A DNA stretch of 64,000 nucleotides from Actinernus sp. WN-2022 (taxonomy: Eukaryota; Cnidaria; Anthozoa; Actiniaria; Actinernidae): NCBI GenBank assembly GCA_030867875.1, contig JAOWCC010000044.1, positions 1,396,501-1,460,500 of the forward strand. The letters are read 5' to 3'. The position numbers and the translations under genes were made by a program. Below are positions 1-11,900 of this stretch, piece by piece. The stretch's first letter is position 1, and every line of letters begins with the position of its first letter. The notes below the pieces were generated by a model that saw nothing but the letters and a program-made list of their open reading frames with translations, made no database searches and had not been told where the DNA came from.

Positions 1-279
1 AAGGTATATTGAACACTTGACTCCATACGTGTGCAAACACCATGATACAGCCCCTTTATGCTTCCCGTTGAACCATTTTCGAATCTCACCGACATATTCA
101 TTGCAACGCTTCGTTAGCCGCTTTCATTGTTTTTGACCCCGGCGGCGTTAATTATAGGCAAACAGATCTGTTGATGAACAGACGGCTCTCAAAAAGCAAC
201 GTAAATTCTAATTCCAATTAAACATGAGGACCCGTTAACAGCTCCCTGTAACTTTGGCGCAAAATAAACCATTTGGCAT

Positions 280-790
280 ATTTTGTAGACCACTTTACGT
301 ACGTTCATGCACAGTTGTTCAAGTCTTTGTTTGAACTGGCCGGCCACCGATTTCCTAGAACATCTGCCTACCCACAGGCAACCCAAGATCAAGTTACGAA
401 AATATAATAGTTATAAGGGTTTGTATGGGAGCGTAACGAACTCCGTTTACTAGCCAGAAATACTGTAAAAAATATTAATAAAAATGACTTACCTTAATTG
501 CCACTATGATGTCTTGTGTCATGTTTCTCTCCTTGTTGGGTGGTTTTAAACTAATTTCAGCCAGCTTAAAACCACCCAACAAGGAGAGAAATATGACACA
601 AGACATCACAGTAGCAAGCTAATTCATTTTTTTTCAAATAAATTACAGTATTTCTGGCTAGTAAACGGAGTTCAAGTTATATTTTCGTAACTTGAGGTTG
701 GGGTGCCTGTGGTCAACCTGCCAAATAAACAAAGGATTTGCACAACTTCGCATGAACCGTAAACTGGTCTGTTATAATGAACTTTGTTGT
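280..790. repeat. Fold-back (long inverted repeat) element
   Basis: Two arms of roughly 230 bp face each other around a short centre near 550-566. The inner arms are nearly identical (TTGTTGGGTGGTTTTAA against TTAAAACCACCCAACAAG). The outer arms carry matching CCCACAGGCAACCC and GGGTGCCTGTGG blocks, and similarity continues more weakly to about 280 and 780. Short open frames on the two outer arms are mirror copies of each other, so they are repeat sequence and not genes. No target duplication was identified. Confidence 0.7.
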
Positions 791-1521
791 TCCTTGCTAC
801 ATACTAGACTTGTTGGCATCTCGCCCTTGCTCCAATTGTTTTTCTCCGGGTTCTGCGGTTTTCTACCCTCCCAACCTCGTAACTCCGTTTCTACTGTGGG
901 TAGGTGAAAGGGGTACCATTATTTTATGGAAGGTACATGAAATAATTACCTTTTCTGTCAAAAAATGGTATATAAAAAGTAAGGGTTTGGACCTCGGGGC
1001 GGAACCTCCCCGTATCAAACGGAGAGGGGGGGAGGGCAGGAGTAGCAACCTCTGACGGTTTTATGTTCTTAGCATTCCTTGCAGCTTGGCATCTGGAGGA
1101 GAGCGCGTGCTTTGTCGTGCGCTGTACTTCAGGCTAATTCTGATCGTCTTTGTTTAGACTTTTACTTCAGTTCCTTCAGTAACCCACAAATATGTTTTAT
1201 AACTTGATGATCGTGCATGCTAAGTTGAGGAAGTCACTGGAGTCGTGTAGGTGTGAGCATACATAGTTTGATAGTTAAGGGCGGAAATAATGGCTATCTG
1301 TTTCCAAAGAGCAAGATCTCTCTTGTTATCAAGATGGTGAGCAGCAAATCATTTTCTTCTATTGGGCAAGGCCTTCGATACTAAGTCAAGCAGCCGGTTC
1401 AAAACACAATTAGCATTTACAATTACATTCTCAATTACAGATGAATACCGGTGTTTAAACCGAGGAGAACAACAGTTTTTTTTTGTGCTGGAGACTTATT
1501 AAAGAAAATGTTGGGAATTGG

Positions 1522-1719
1522 TAGCCTCCTCCGCAGGCAACTCTTAATATTTTTTAGATCCGGCAACCGGCGAAGCCGGAAGGTCAGCCGCGAGGGGACT
1601 GTTCCCCTCCCCCCTCATTTGTTTAGTCCGCAGATCCTTGCTCTTACCACAGGAAGCCCGGTTTCACATCTTTTTTTTCTCTCGATTTTTTCCGTTTATA
1701 ATTGGGAGTTAGGAGGCGA
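1522..1719. mobile_element. MITE of the TAGCCTCCTCCGCAGG family, 9-bp TSD
   Basis: The copy begins TAGCCTCCTCCGCAGGCAAC and ends GGAGGCGA, an imperfect inverse of its start. It is flanked by the 9-bp direct repeat GGGAATTGG at 1513-1521 and 1720-1728. The termini match the ends of the large transposon at 31148-62599, so this is a non-autonomous relative. It has no coding capacity. Confidence 0.7.
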
Positions 1720-2329
1720 GGGAATTGGTAGGCTCAAGGAATTTACCGGGATATCGTAGCCTGAAAAAGATGAGCGGCGGATTTTTCAGGCTACGGGAAT
1801 GAAAATAAATCGGGACAACTTTTGAGAAAACACACCACAGCTCAAACAGGCTTCAGTCGCACGATAGCCCCCAAACTACAAAACATATGCATCTAACACC
1901 TTGGCATTTTTATCACCCAGTAAATTTGTTCTCCTTCCATAGCATTAATGTAAGTTTTCTTCTAATACACTTCCTTAACTGAGCGGCAGCATTCATTACC
2001 TATTAGATATACACTTAGTCTTAATTAGTCATTCTTGAGCAAAAATGGACAAATCAGCTTGTCAATCAACTCGGGGAATGCTTATAACGACACCCGGACT
2101 GAACTAAACAGACTATTTAATTAATGTCTTGTCGCACTGTTATTTCATTCCCGACGTTTTTGTTTACAATGATCTTTAGAATCGTAGAGAATTAAAGAAG
2201 CAGAAAAGAAAAAGCCGATTCCTTGAATCATGCTATTTGCATTGCATGAGTTGTGTGTTTGTCTTATTTAGTTGTCTAAAATAGTTTTCTTGGAGAGACT
2301 GGAGCAGGAATTCAACTAGAATAACTAAT

Positions 2330-3850
2330 CAATCAATGAATTAAACCTTTATTTACCCACGGTGTTTACAATCAACTTAAGTGGGTTTCCATGTAAGCCA
2401 TGATACACATAAAAATGGAGATTAAAAATGGAATATGAAAAAAATTTAATAATAGTAAGGCGAATCAAGTAATCCTAAGATAATACTAAGTTAAATGCTA
2501 ATTTATACTAAGATGCTATGATGATACTAAGATGATACTAATTAATAAATACTAATTAAAACTGAGATAATACTAGTAAGTTAATACTATGGCACAAGAC
2601 CAATCAAGGAGATTTACTTTCCTTAAATTAGATGTAAAAGTAGCGAGACTTCGATTCGCGTATTTCTTGAGGTAGTGAGTTCCATAACTGAACACCATTA
2701 TAACCAATGGTTTTTTTTCAGGAGTTAGTTTGGGGTCTGGGGAGCAACAATTTATTAGAGGCACCACGAAGGTTGTAAGAGGACACCTGGTCGAGAGGAC
2801 AAAATAAGTATTTTAATGATTGCGGGGCTTTGTTGTTTAGGATTGTAAACATTAATAAAGCTTTGTGTTTAGCCCTTCTGTATACCAACGTTTCCCATCC
2901 AAGGGTTATTAAGTTGTCAGGAGAAGGAGTTTCGTATCCCTTTCCTAAAATTATACGGGCAGCTCGATTTTGAAATCTCTGCAAACACTTTTCCAAAATT
3001 ATCCCACACATTACAGCAGTAGTGGAGATGAGATAGAATTAAGGATCTATATATGGTTTCGAGAGTATCATGATAAACAAACAGGCGAATTCTCCTCAAA
3101 ATACCTAGGCCTGAAGATACCTTTTTAGAAACCTGTACAATATGCTCGTGTCTTCATCAATGGTTATACCCAGAACTTCACTACATGATACCCTATATAT
3201 AGATTTGAGCATTACCAATTTTTAAAACGGGGTCTTGAGCTATACTTCTAATTTTAGGACGAGAGCCAATAAGCATGAACTCAGTTTTGGCTACATTTAA
3301 ACTCAGCTTGTTGGCTACTAGCCATTCTTTGATGTTATTGAGATCCAAATTAATCAAAGGCTCAATCGCGTCAATGTAAGCCCCGGATACTGAAATATTG
3401 GTATCATCAGCAAAGAGCCTGGGAATAAAATGTTGAAGACAGTTGGGCAGATCATTTATAAAAATCAGAAAGAGTTATTTTACAATCACTTGAGAGAACA
3501 CCATTGACAATACATCTCTGCCTTAACTGCCAGAGAGATATGACTGTAAAAGTTTGTGAGATACACCATGGATACCAATAGCTTTAAGTTTATCAAGCAG
3601 GATTAAGTGGTCAACCGTGTCGAATGCTTTCTTAGAATCCAGAAATGCAACGATATTTAAGAGACCACAATCAATATCCACAAACCAAGAATTAGTTGGC
3701 TCAACAAGCACAGAGGCAGTGGAATTATGCTTTCGAAAACCAAACTGATGAACCGATCAGTAATAGATTATTTGAGCTATGGTATCCATAGAGTTGGTCA
3801 TAAAGTTAGAATAAAAGTTACCCGAATAACAGGATTGATTCATCTTGTGT
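2330..3850 (-). pseudogene. Decayed LINE reverse transcriptase (jockey/CR1-like)
   Basis: Reading the minus strand from about 3850 down, short frames encode successive parts of a non-LTR reverse transcriptase. KKAFDTVDHLILLDKL (3600-3680) is the conserved palm block. It is followed by the thumb-type segment SLILSHLHYCCNVWDN (2990-3060) and the 3' conserved segment with RFQNRAARIILG and LGWETLVYRRAK (2840-2980). The pieces lie in different frames with stops between them, and the catalytic FADD-type motif was not found intact. The 3' end near 2330 has a short ATTG-type simple repeat instead of a long poly(A), as many CR1/L2-type LINEs do. Dead copy, 5' truncated. Confidence 0.75.
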
Positions 3851-4138
3851 TTTTATTTTTTTGGCATGATACTTGAACTTGAATTACTTGGGACTCGTGT
3901 GTTATCACACCAGAGATATGCTGATGAGCACACAAACATAAGACATGCAATTAATTAACATTGTTTATTCTATGTTGTTCAAGATTGGTGTACTAGAAGG
4001 CACGGATGCTGGTATGGAAGCTCTGAGGACAGGGTGTAAAGTGTCGTGTGAGTAAACACCGGCAGAGGAGGCCGTCAGGCTGAAGGGGTTTACAAAGATT
4101 GAGATTAGAGATTGGTGTGCGTGCTTGATTGACAAATA

Positions 4139-4221
4139 CAGGCACGCGCTGACAATACGATGAACGAAAACTAATGAATACTACACGAGGCCGAAGGCCG
4201 TACAGAGCCAGCGCGTGCCTG
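4139..4221. repeat. Short inverted-repeat element (MITE-like)
   Basis: CAGGCACGCGCTG at 4139-4151 is perfectly inverted at 4209-4221, enclosing 57 bp. This is the form of a tiny MITE. No clear target duplication was seen. Confidence 0.5.
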
Positions 4222-4299
4222 GATTTTTAATAGCTGCCTGCAAACCTAAGACAATGTAAAGACTTTAAGTTGTATTGCAGGCTTACCAAGTCATACTTG

Positions 4300-4333
4300 A
4301 AGACCCTGTGTCCGAGCCCATGGTGCTTTGCGC
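4300..4333. repeat. 34-bp direct repeat, copy 1
   Basis: The segment beginning AAGACCCTGTGTCCGAGC is repeated without change at 5491-5524, 1.19 kb away. It is probably part of a dispersed repeat, or the edge of a local duplication. The flanks do not match. Confidence 0.6.
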
Positions 4334-5184
4334 TCGCAAATCATTTCCGTAGCCTACGAAAATCAGAAAGATCGTTGTTGTTGTTATGTGACTCTCGAAT
4401 CCTTCGAAATCCATCCCTAGTTTGGGCCATCGTGTAATTATTCATAGGTATATATGCTTAACTGACTTTCTTTTATCTTAACTTTTGAATATATTCTTTT
4501 TTAAATGAAACTTTAGTTCGAATATTTCTAGAGTGGCGAGTAGAGGAATTCCGGAGAAAGGACCGAGACAGCCAGGCGAAGCGACTCGACAAATAACCTT
4601 CAGCAGTCCACACTTTACTTTCTCTAGATCTACAAGAGAACACTTGTGGTTCAAAAGGACTACTACGTGAGTTTCCCGGGGATTTGCTGCACTAATGGAC
4701 CGGCGGGCTTCGTTGGAAATACAAAGCACAAAGCATGCACGACTTCTGGCATCAAGATCATTCGTAATTATAATTTCGCATGGCTAAGCTCCACTAAGGT
4801 GTTACGACGTATCTGTATATGTTTTGCATTTTTATTAGCAGAGAAAGCAATGTCCTTAATCTTATTTTTCATCCTCCAGTAGGTCCAGAAAGTCTTGCTA
4901 CCAAAACAACGATCGCGGGTCAAAGTCCAATCTGCCGAGTTCAGCTGTTACTTCGCTGTGAGTTTGACTCGAGTGCGAGTACGAGTCGACATTTCATTTT
5001 ACACTCAAAATATATCATTCGCAAGGAAAGTAGAGATCTTCAAATACAGCTAAGCAATACTGGAAACACGAAAACAAGGTAGCAAGAGTATGTGTTTGCT
5101 TGTAGAGTTGTGAAAAGTCGCACTCGTAAACCTAACTGTTCACGTCACATGGCTGGCGCAACGTACGTGTCACGTGACAAGTCG

Positions 5185-5290
5185 AAATCTGATTGGTCGA
5201 CGGCGCAAAATCTCGACACAAATAAAAAAATAAAAATAAACACTTGCGATTTCTGACTCGCGCCAGCCGTAGGCCTGGCCCGAGTATAAT
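5185..5290 (-). repeat. Dispersed repeat family A (minus copy)
   Basis: Reverse copy of a repeat also seen at 7076-7175 and 27829-27950. Shared blocks are ACTCGGGCCAG, CGCAAGTGTTT and TGTCGACTTCCGGGC/GTCAACCAATCA. Non-coding. The surrounding 3.85-7.7 kb has no recognisable gene. Confidence 0.55.
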
Positions 5291-5490
5291 AATAACAATG
5301 GTTTATTAACAGTATATCCACGTAGTGGTTCTTCACCTGTTAAGTCTAAATTACAATGTGTGATAAAATAAATTACATTTTAAAACTACTTATAAAACTA
5401 CTTATAAAACTACTCTAATTACAGTAATTGCAGAAAATAGGAAATTTAATTTGATAATGATTAATAAATTTAAAACTACCCGGTCTTTTA

Positions 5491-5524
5491 AAGACCCTGT
5501 GTCCGAGCCCATGGTGCTTTGCGC
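5491..5524. repeat. 34-bp direct repeat, copy 2
   Basis: Identical to 4300-4333. Confidence 0.6.
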
Positions 5525-5734
5525 CAATGTTATGATTAGTTTGTTTTTAGGCGAACTAAAATGCTCTCGATTGTTTATAAGTTTCATAAAAGAAGTACCC
5601 ATAAACTTTGGATAACGAATTTCATAATTTCTACCGGATTAGAAACCCAATCGAGCCCACGAATTTTCTCCGGATGCTTCGAATATGATTTTAACAGTAT
5701 TCGGCAGGAAGCCAGTTGTTCTGTCTTTAGATTC

Positions 5735-5870
5735 TAATTGGGAGTTTTGACTTAGCAAAAGCTTTAATATCAGCTGTTTTTTGTGTAAACCAAAGGTTAC
5801 TTCAAGTGCAATACCAAGATTTTTGTCTTTTCTAAAGCTGAGAGGTGTTTTACGGGCTTTGGACGGGAAT
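5735..5870 (+). repeat. Dispersed repeat family B
   Basis: Related copies lie at 6945-7085 and 27985-28135. All share AAACCAAAGG, then AATACCAA and a block resembling TTTTGTCTTTTCTAAAGC, and two also start with AAGATGGCGGC. Family A lies next to family B at 7 kb and at 28 kb, so the two may be parts of one larger repeat. Confidence 0.5.
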
Positions 5871-6944
5871 TTATCACATATCCAGATCCACTCAAGGATC
5901 CACTCGTGACATAGATGGCTAAGATCTGATCAACACTAATAGGACTGAGACAACAGTTTGTAAATGTAAGTAGCTAAACTGAACATGATCACTTTTATAC
6001 CAATTGACTGTGGTTGTGTTGTTATTCATTGTTATTAACCTCTCGGAAAGTATAGTAGAAATGACCCGATTTCTCAGTTCTCGATCTGATAGGGTCCTTT
6101 TAAAATATTATATGCACATGTTTTTATAAATTCGGGAACGAAAATCAAGCAGGATATGGCGTGAACTCTACCCTGGGTACCAGAGGTTCTCACTTCGCAA
6201 AGCTTAGGCACGAAGCTTTTCCACCGAGGAGCGAAGCGACACTTGCTCCTCGACACTTTGTCCTCGCTTCGCGTCACGCAGTTTTTTGTTTGCCGACGAT
6301 TGATACGAACGGGCTTTGTCTTCTTCTTATTTTTCTGGACCGCACAGAAGACCTTGAAATTACCGTTCAATAAATATACCTTATTTATCCTAAAGAAACT
6401 TTTGATTTTATATACCCTCGAAGAAGGAATTTATTTTACTTTCTTCACTTCGCCTTCTCTTTCCGTTAACAATAGGAAATGGACAATCTGAAATCTACAA
6501 TCTGAAATCTACAATGAACCTAAAATGTTTACCGTCTCGTTTTTCTCGTCCAATGGAAATCGAGATACCGTGGCGCTGTAATCGTTTAAGGAGTCGGGTT
6601 GAACTTCTCGAAACGAGCGATAGTATTGGTCTACCCAACAATAGAAAACAGCCTAGTGTTACCCTCTTTAAATATTTATTTTCCAAGTGGTTTACATGCA
6701 TGAAATCAACACACAATATTGTATTAAACATTAGGGACTTGTCAAAAACTAGCAGGGGAGATGCAGGGGGGGGGGGGATCTTGCCAGTCAGCAAAAAACA
6801 GCCTCGCAAACTCTGTTAAAGTAACCTAGATTTTGCGCCGTCAACCAATCAGATTGCGCCTTCTTTGGAAGTTCTTTTTGCCACCGTACCAATCAGATTG
6901 CACTGTGCTGGTCACGTGGGACAGTGGACAACATTTCCATGTTT

Positions 6945-7175
6945 TTCAAGATGGCGGCGAGTGGGAGTTTTGACTTAGGAAAACCTTTAATATCAGCTGT
7001 TTTTTGTGTAAACCAAAGGTTCCTTCGAGTGCAATACCAATATTTTTGTCTTTTCTAAAGCTGAGAGGTGTTTCATTTTTACTCGGGCCAGGCCTTCGGC
7101 CGAGGCACGAGTCAGAATTCGCAAGTGTTTATTATTTGCTGTGTCGACTTCCGGGCCCGTCAACCAATCACATTG
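6945..7175 (+). repeat. Dispersed repeat families B plus A, second copy
   Basis: B-type sequence (6945-7085) is followed directly by A-type sequence (7076-7175). The same two blocks occur in the order A then B at 27829-28135. No coding capacity was recognised. Confidence 0.5.
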
Positions 7176-7766
7176 CACACTGTTCATGTGTACAAAGCGC
7201 CTTCAGCCATTCACATTGCATGCTGTTCACGTGTTCACAGCGGATTGCGATTGTACTTGCCATGCGGGTTTCTATTTCGTCGGGTTAATCGTCGGCTTTC
7301 TCTGCTAAATAATACGACAAGAGGACATTTGTTCTTCTGTTTCGTGGAATAATCGAGGGAAACTGTTACACAAAGGTTTGTATTTGCTGCATCAGGTAAG
7401 TTTCTATCGGACTGCAGCATTTCTTTATTGAATTTGTTGAAAACGCTCCACATACCAGTGCACACGCCGACAGAGGATAAACTCACGTTTGACTTTGAGC
7501 GATTTGTGATTGCCGAGTTGATTCCTCTGTCTGCTAAATATACTAAAAGGAACTTAAACGAACTTAAAGGAACTTAAAGGAACTCAAAGTACACTCAATA
7601 TACTCAAATCAGTACTCGAATATACTGCATAATATTGTACAATCGAGAAGCATTGACAAGGTTAATTGACGAGAATCCATTGGGCAGAGACGAACGAAGC
7701 CAGTCAAACCAACTGAGATCAACAATCACAAGCTGAAAGAGATATTAAACTGTGAATAAATCTGTC

Positions 7767-8357
7767 ATGAAGGTATCTTTGAAATTATTTTGTGTTTATA
7801 TCTGCATTTGTCTGCGTCTTTGTTGTGATAAGGCGAACTTCGATTGTACTGTTTTATTAAGTCTAAACCTAATAATGCTCAGTATTATCTTACTCTTAGT
7901 TGTGATTATGTTTTTATTCGTGAATCTCTGGAAGAAGCCTGCAGACATAAGCTTACTAGTAGAAGATAACTGCAATGACGAACCAGAAGTGAATAATAAT
8001 CACACAGTCGTGCCACATTGTAGATCCCGTTATGACAAATTCGTTTGTACTATAAATACTCATAGTCATAGTCATAAAACGAGTCGTATTCGTTCACGCG
8101 AACCAAGTCGAATCCCTGTCAGACAACTAAGGCGAGTTTTAGGAAAAAGCAGGAAAGTGAGGCAAACAGTTCGAAAATATACCTGTAGAAATGTTCCACA
8201 GTCGTCGAAAGTTCATCGCTACACTAAAGTAAATTATTTTCGAAAAGAAAACGTATTTAGAAATCGCACAGTTGGGTATAAACATAAGCTCACGTCTCGT
8301 GACCAGGCAGGGGCAAGCACGTATAAGAAGCATAAAAAAAAAGACACGGGATCGTAA
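7767..8357 (+). CDS. Helentron N-terminal leader (membrane-type segment plus basic tail)
   Basis: Opens at ATG 7767 and codes for about 196 residues. Near the start it has a strongly hydrophobic stretch (LIMLSIILLLVVIMFLF), followed by an Arg/Lys/His-rich tail. It ends just after a run of nine A's at about 8333-8341. The frame that carries the 2A-like motif and the OTU domain continues across that run, so the two were probably one reading frame before an indel in the A-run (or the run is a sequencing error). No function is recognised for the leader. It could also be unrelated sequence upstream of the element. Confidence 0.35.
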   Translation: MKVSLKLFCVYICICLRLCCDKANFDCTVLLSLNLIMLSIILLLVVIMFLFVNLWKKPADISLLVEDNCNDEPEVNNNHTVVPHCRSRYDKFVCTINTHSHSHKTSRIRSREPSRIPVRQLRRVLGKSRKVRQTVRKYTCRNVPQSSKVHRYTKVNYFRKENVFRNRTVGYKHKLTSRDQAGASTYKKHKKKDTGS

Positions 8358-8730
8358 AAGGAGAGATACCAAATGGAGAAATATTTTATTTGTAAAAACA
8401 CGGCAAAAAGTCTCAAACTACATGCCAAAGCGAGCCAATAAAATATCTTCAAGCAATTCACGTAAATGTACCCGAGCAGGTCTTTTCAAAAATTTGAATC
8501 ATAAAATTAATCACTGCAAAATCATGCTATCGAATGATATTGAACTTAATCCAGGTCCTTTTGACGCCATTATAAGCCCTGATATGTTTAGGTTGACAGC
8601 CAGACTATCTCGCTTGGGATTAAAACCATTAGATGTTGGTGGTGGAGGAGATTGTTTCTTTAAAGCTGTGTCCCACCAAATGTATCAACATGCTACTTAT
8701 CATTCTCAAGTGCGTTCTGCAGGTGTTCAG
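8345..8730 (+). pseudogene. Helentron 2A-like motif and N-terminal half of OTU protease
   Basis: The frame contains a run of basic residues, then NDIELNPGP at about 8533-8559, which matches the 2A ribosome-skipping consensus DxExNPGP. About 20 residues later the OTU protease begins with LDVGGGGDCFFKAVSHQMY, where Asp and Cys of the DGDC-like block are the catalytic loop. The domain breaks off at 8730, where the LTR element inserted, and resumes in the same frame at 13443. A 2A motif would release the OTU protein from upstream sequence during translation. That role is inferred from the motif alone. Confidence 0.7.
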
Positions 8731-8866
8731 TGTTACAATATGGGCTACCTGTGTTACAGTAATAAAACCCCGGATGTAGTCGGCCAGTGTGAAACCTTGA
8801 GTTGTGACTTGTTGTTGATCTCACATGGGAATTCTCCGTCTCTATCTATCAATCTCTATTGAAACA
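8731..8866 (+). repeat. 5' LTR
   Basis: 136 bp, TG...CA ends. Differs from the 3' LTR by one G/A change and one T/A change. Contains AATAAAA, a likely polyadenylation signal. Confidence 0.93.
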
Positions 8867-8976
8867 TGGTGGCAGCTACGGGATTTTAACGTCTTGGATG
8901 CGTAAAAGCCGTTGAAAGTGCCGAACTCGTGCGGATTTTCGAGTCGAAAACCAGAAAGTGCGAATCGGGCGACAAG

Positions 8977-11900
8977 ATGTCGGATCACGAAGACGAGCAC
9001 GTGCAACCAGCTCAGCCGAATCTCGGTGAACAAATCGCCGTTGGGCAACCTCCACTGCCCATGTTTACTGCTAAACCGCCTGAACCGGTGAAATTAAGCA
9101 AAGATGCTCCAAGTAACTGGAAATTATGGAAGCAACTATGGAAACACTACTGTGTTGTTTCGAATCTCGAGTCGAGAACAGCAGAGTTCAAGAAATCCCT
9201 TCTAATCTCAACCATGGGTATCGAAGCTCTACAACTATACAACGGATGTGATCCTCTGGATACAGATACTACTGCTGATATCCTAAGTAAACTCGACGCT
9301 CATATTCTTGGGGAAACGAACGAGACATTTGAACGCTACAAGTTTAACACTAGATCACAAAAAAGTGACGAGACCATAGACGACTACGTGGCCAGTCTGA
9401 AAACACTGGTCATATCCTGCAACTTCGACTCTTTAAAGGATAGTCTACTGAAGGATCGAATAGTGCTGGGTGTCAAAGATGAAAACATCAGGAAAAGACT
9501 GCTACAAGAGCGCAAGCTAACTCTCCCTAAATGTCTGGATATCTGTCGCAGTTTCGAGAAAACAGCCGCCCAACTGAAAGTTATTTCTGGAACTGAATCC
9601 GAAGTTCACCGGGTGATGCAAAGGAAAACCACACGACGGGAAAAGCCAAGATATACAACTGCTGACAAAGGTAGGCCACCTAAACAAAATGATGAAAAAT
9701 CAGTCACAAATCGCCCTATGGTTGATTGCAAATTCTGTGGCCGTACACATGCACGCAAGAAAGAACTCTGTCCTGCATGGGGCAAGAAGTGCAACAAGTG
9801 CAAAAAGCTTAATCACTTTGAAAAGCAATGTCCCCCTGATGTAAGAAAGAAATTACATGCAGTAGCAGCAAAGTCAACTGAATATACCACTGATTCTGAC
9901 TCAGATGTTGAAATGTGCTTGACTGTCACCACTAAATCAGTGAACTCAGTGTCTGCAGGTGCTATATATGCTGAGATGACTCTGAAGAGTGGCACAAATG
10001 TAAAATTTCAAGTTGACTGTGGTGCGACTGTGAATGTTATACCTGTAAAGTATGTAAACAAAAGCCTTGAGAAATCAGACACTCAACTGACCATGTATAA
10101 CAAGACCTCTCTAAAACCCCTTGGAAAGTGCAGACTGGTTTTGAAAAATCCAGCAACAGAAAAGAAGTACAGTGTAGAGTTTGAAGTAGTAAAGGAAGAC
10201 CTCACTCCACTTCTAAGTCGAAAAACAGCAGAGCAGATGCATCTCATAACAGTCAATTATGATAACTTTAAGCAAGTTAACACTGTAGCTACAGAGGCCC
10301 AGGACATCATGAATGAATATAATACTGTCTTTGATGACAAGAGCATAGGGTGCCTCACAGGCAAAGTTAGTCTAAAGATTGACAAAGAAGCCAAGTCAGT
10401 TCAGTGTCCTCCACGCAGAATACCTATTTCTGTAAAAGCTAGTCTGGAAAAGGAACTGACAAACTTAGTTGAGCTACAAGTTATAGTACCAGTGACAGAG
10501 CCTACTGACTGGTGCTCCCAAATATCAATACAGACAAAGAAAAACGGCAATCTCAGAATCTGTATTGATCCTAAGACTTTGAACGAAGCTCTCCAACGAG
10601 AGAGATATCCTCTTCCTACAATAGAAGACATACTACCAGAACTTGCTAATGCTAAGCTGTTTAGTAAAGTTGACCTCTCTCACGGTTACTGGCACTGTGC
10701 CCTCGATGAAGAGAGTAGTTACCTGACTACCTTCATAACCCCTTATGGCAGGTATCGTTGGCTCCGCCTACCATTTGGCTTGAAAGTTAGCTCTGAAATC
10801 TTTCAGAGAATGTTACACGAGTGCTTAGAAGGCCTAACAGGAACAGTCTGTGTAGCAGACGACATTCTGGTGTATGGAAGTTCTGTGGAAGATCATGATG
10901 AGAAACTGAGAAAGCTGTTAAGTAATTGTGCTGAGAAGAACATCAAGTTGAACAAACAGAAAAGTGTCTTCAAGACTACTGAAGTTGAATTTCTTGGTCA
11001 TCTGGTCACCAGTGAGGGTCTTAAGCCTGATGAGAAGACGATAGAAGCAATTCTGAAGATGGAAAACCCAACTGATGTTGCAGGAATAAGGCGACTACAA
11101 GGAACTGTCACTTACCTTGCTAAGTTCCTTCCTAAACTCTCGGCAGTCATGGAGCCGGTGAGACGTCTAACCCACCAAGGTACTGAGTGGGAGTGGACGG
11201 AAGAACAAGACAGAGCCATAGCTGAAGTCAAAAGACTTGTGACGTCAGCACCAGTTCTTGTGTACTATGACCCAGTTAAAGAGCTAGTAATTCAGTGTGA
11301 TGCTTCAAGCACAGGCTTAGGTGCGGTACTCCTTCAAGACGGCAAACCCCTAGGTTACGCCAGTCGCGCCCTGTCATCTACAGAGACTGAGTACGCACAA
11401 ATTGAGAAAGAATGTTTAGCTATTGTATTCTCACTGGAACGATTCCACCAGTATACCTTTGGACGAAAGACAACAGTGCACAGTGATCACAAACCTCTTG
11501 AAATGATTGTGAAAAAGCCACTTCACAAAGCTCCAAAGCGCATTCAAGCAATGCTACTGAGGTTGCTACAGTATGACACTGAAGTGATCTACAAGAAAGG
11601 TAAAGAAATGTACATAGCTGACATGTTGTCCCGTGCATACCTACCTCATGTTGGGCACAAGGACCACTTTGCACGAGTGAGTGCAGTTGGACACCTCAGA
11701 GTTAGTCAAGAGACACTGACACAACTGAAGGAAGCAACCCAAACAGATGAAGTGATGAATACTCTCAAAACAGTAATCCTACAAGGTTGGCCAGAAGCCA
11801 GACAGGACTTACCAGTACAAGTCACACCTTGTTTCTCTTACAGAGATGAACTCGCACTCCATGACGGAATTATATTCAAAGGGGACCGAGTGGTTGTTCC

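Noticed and set aside
6161..6819. Several overlapping 80-100 codon frames on both strands
   Set aside because: Low-quality composition, none resembling a known protein, in repeat-rich DNA.
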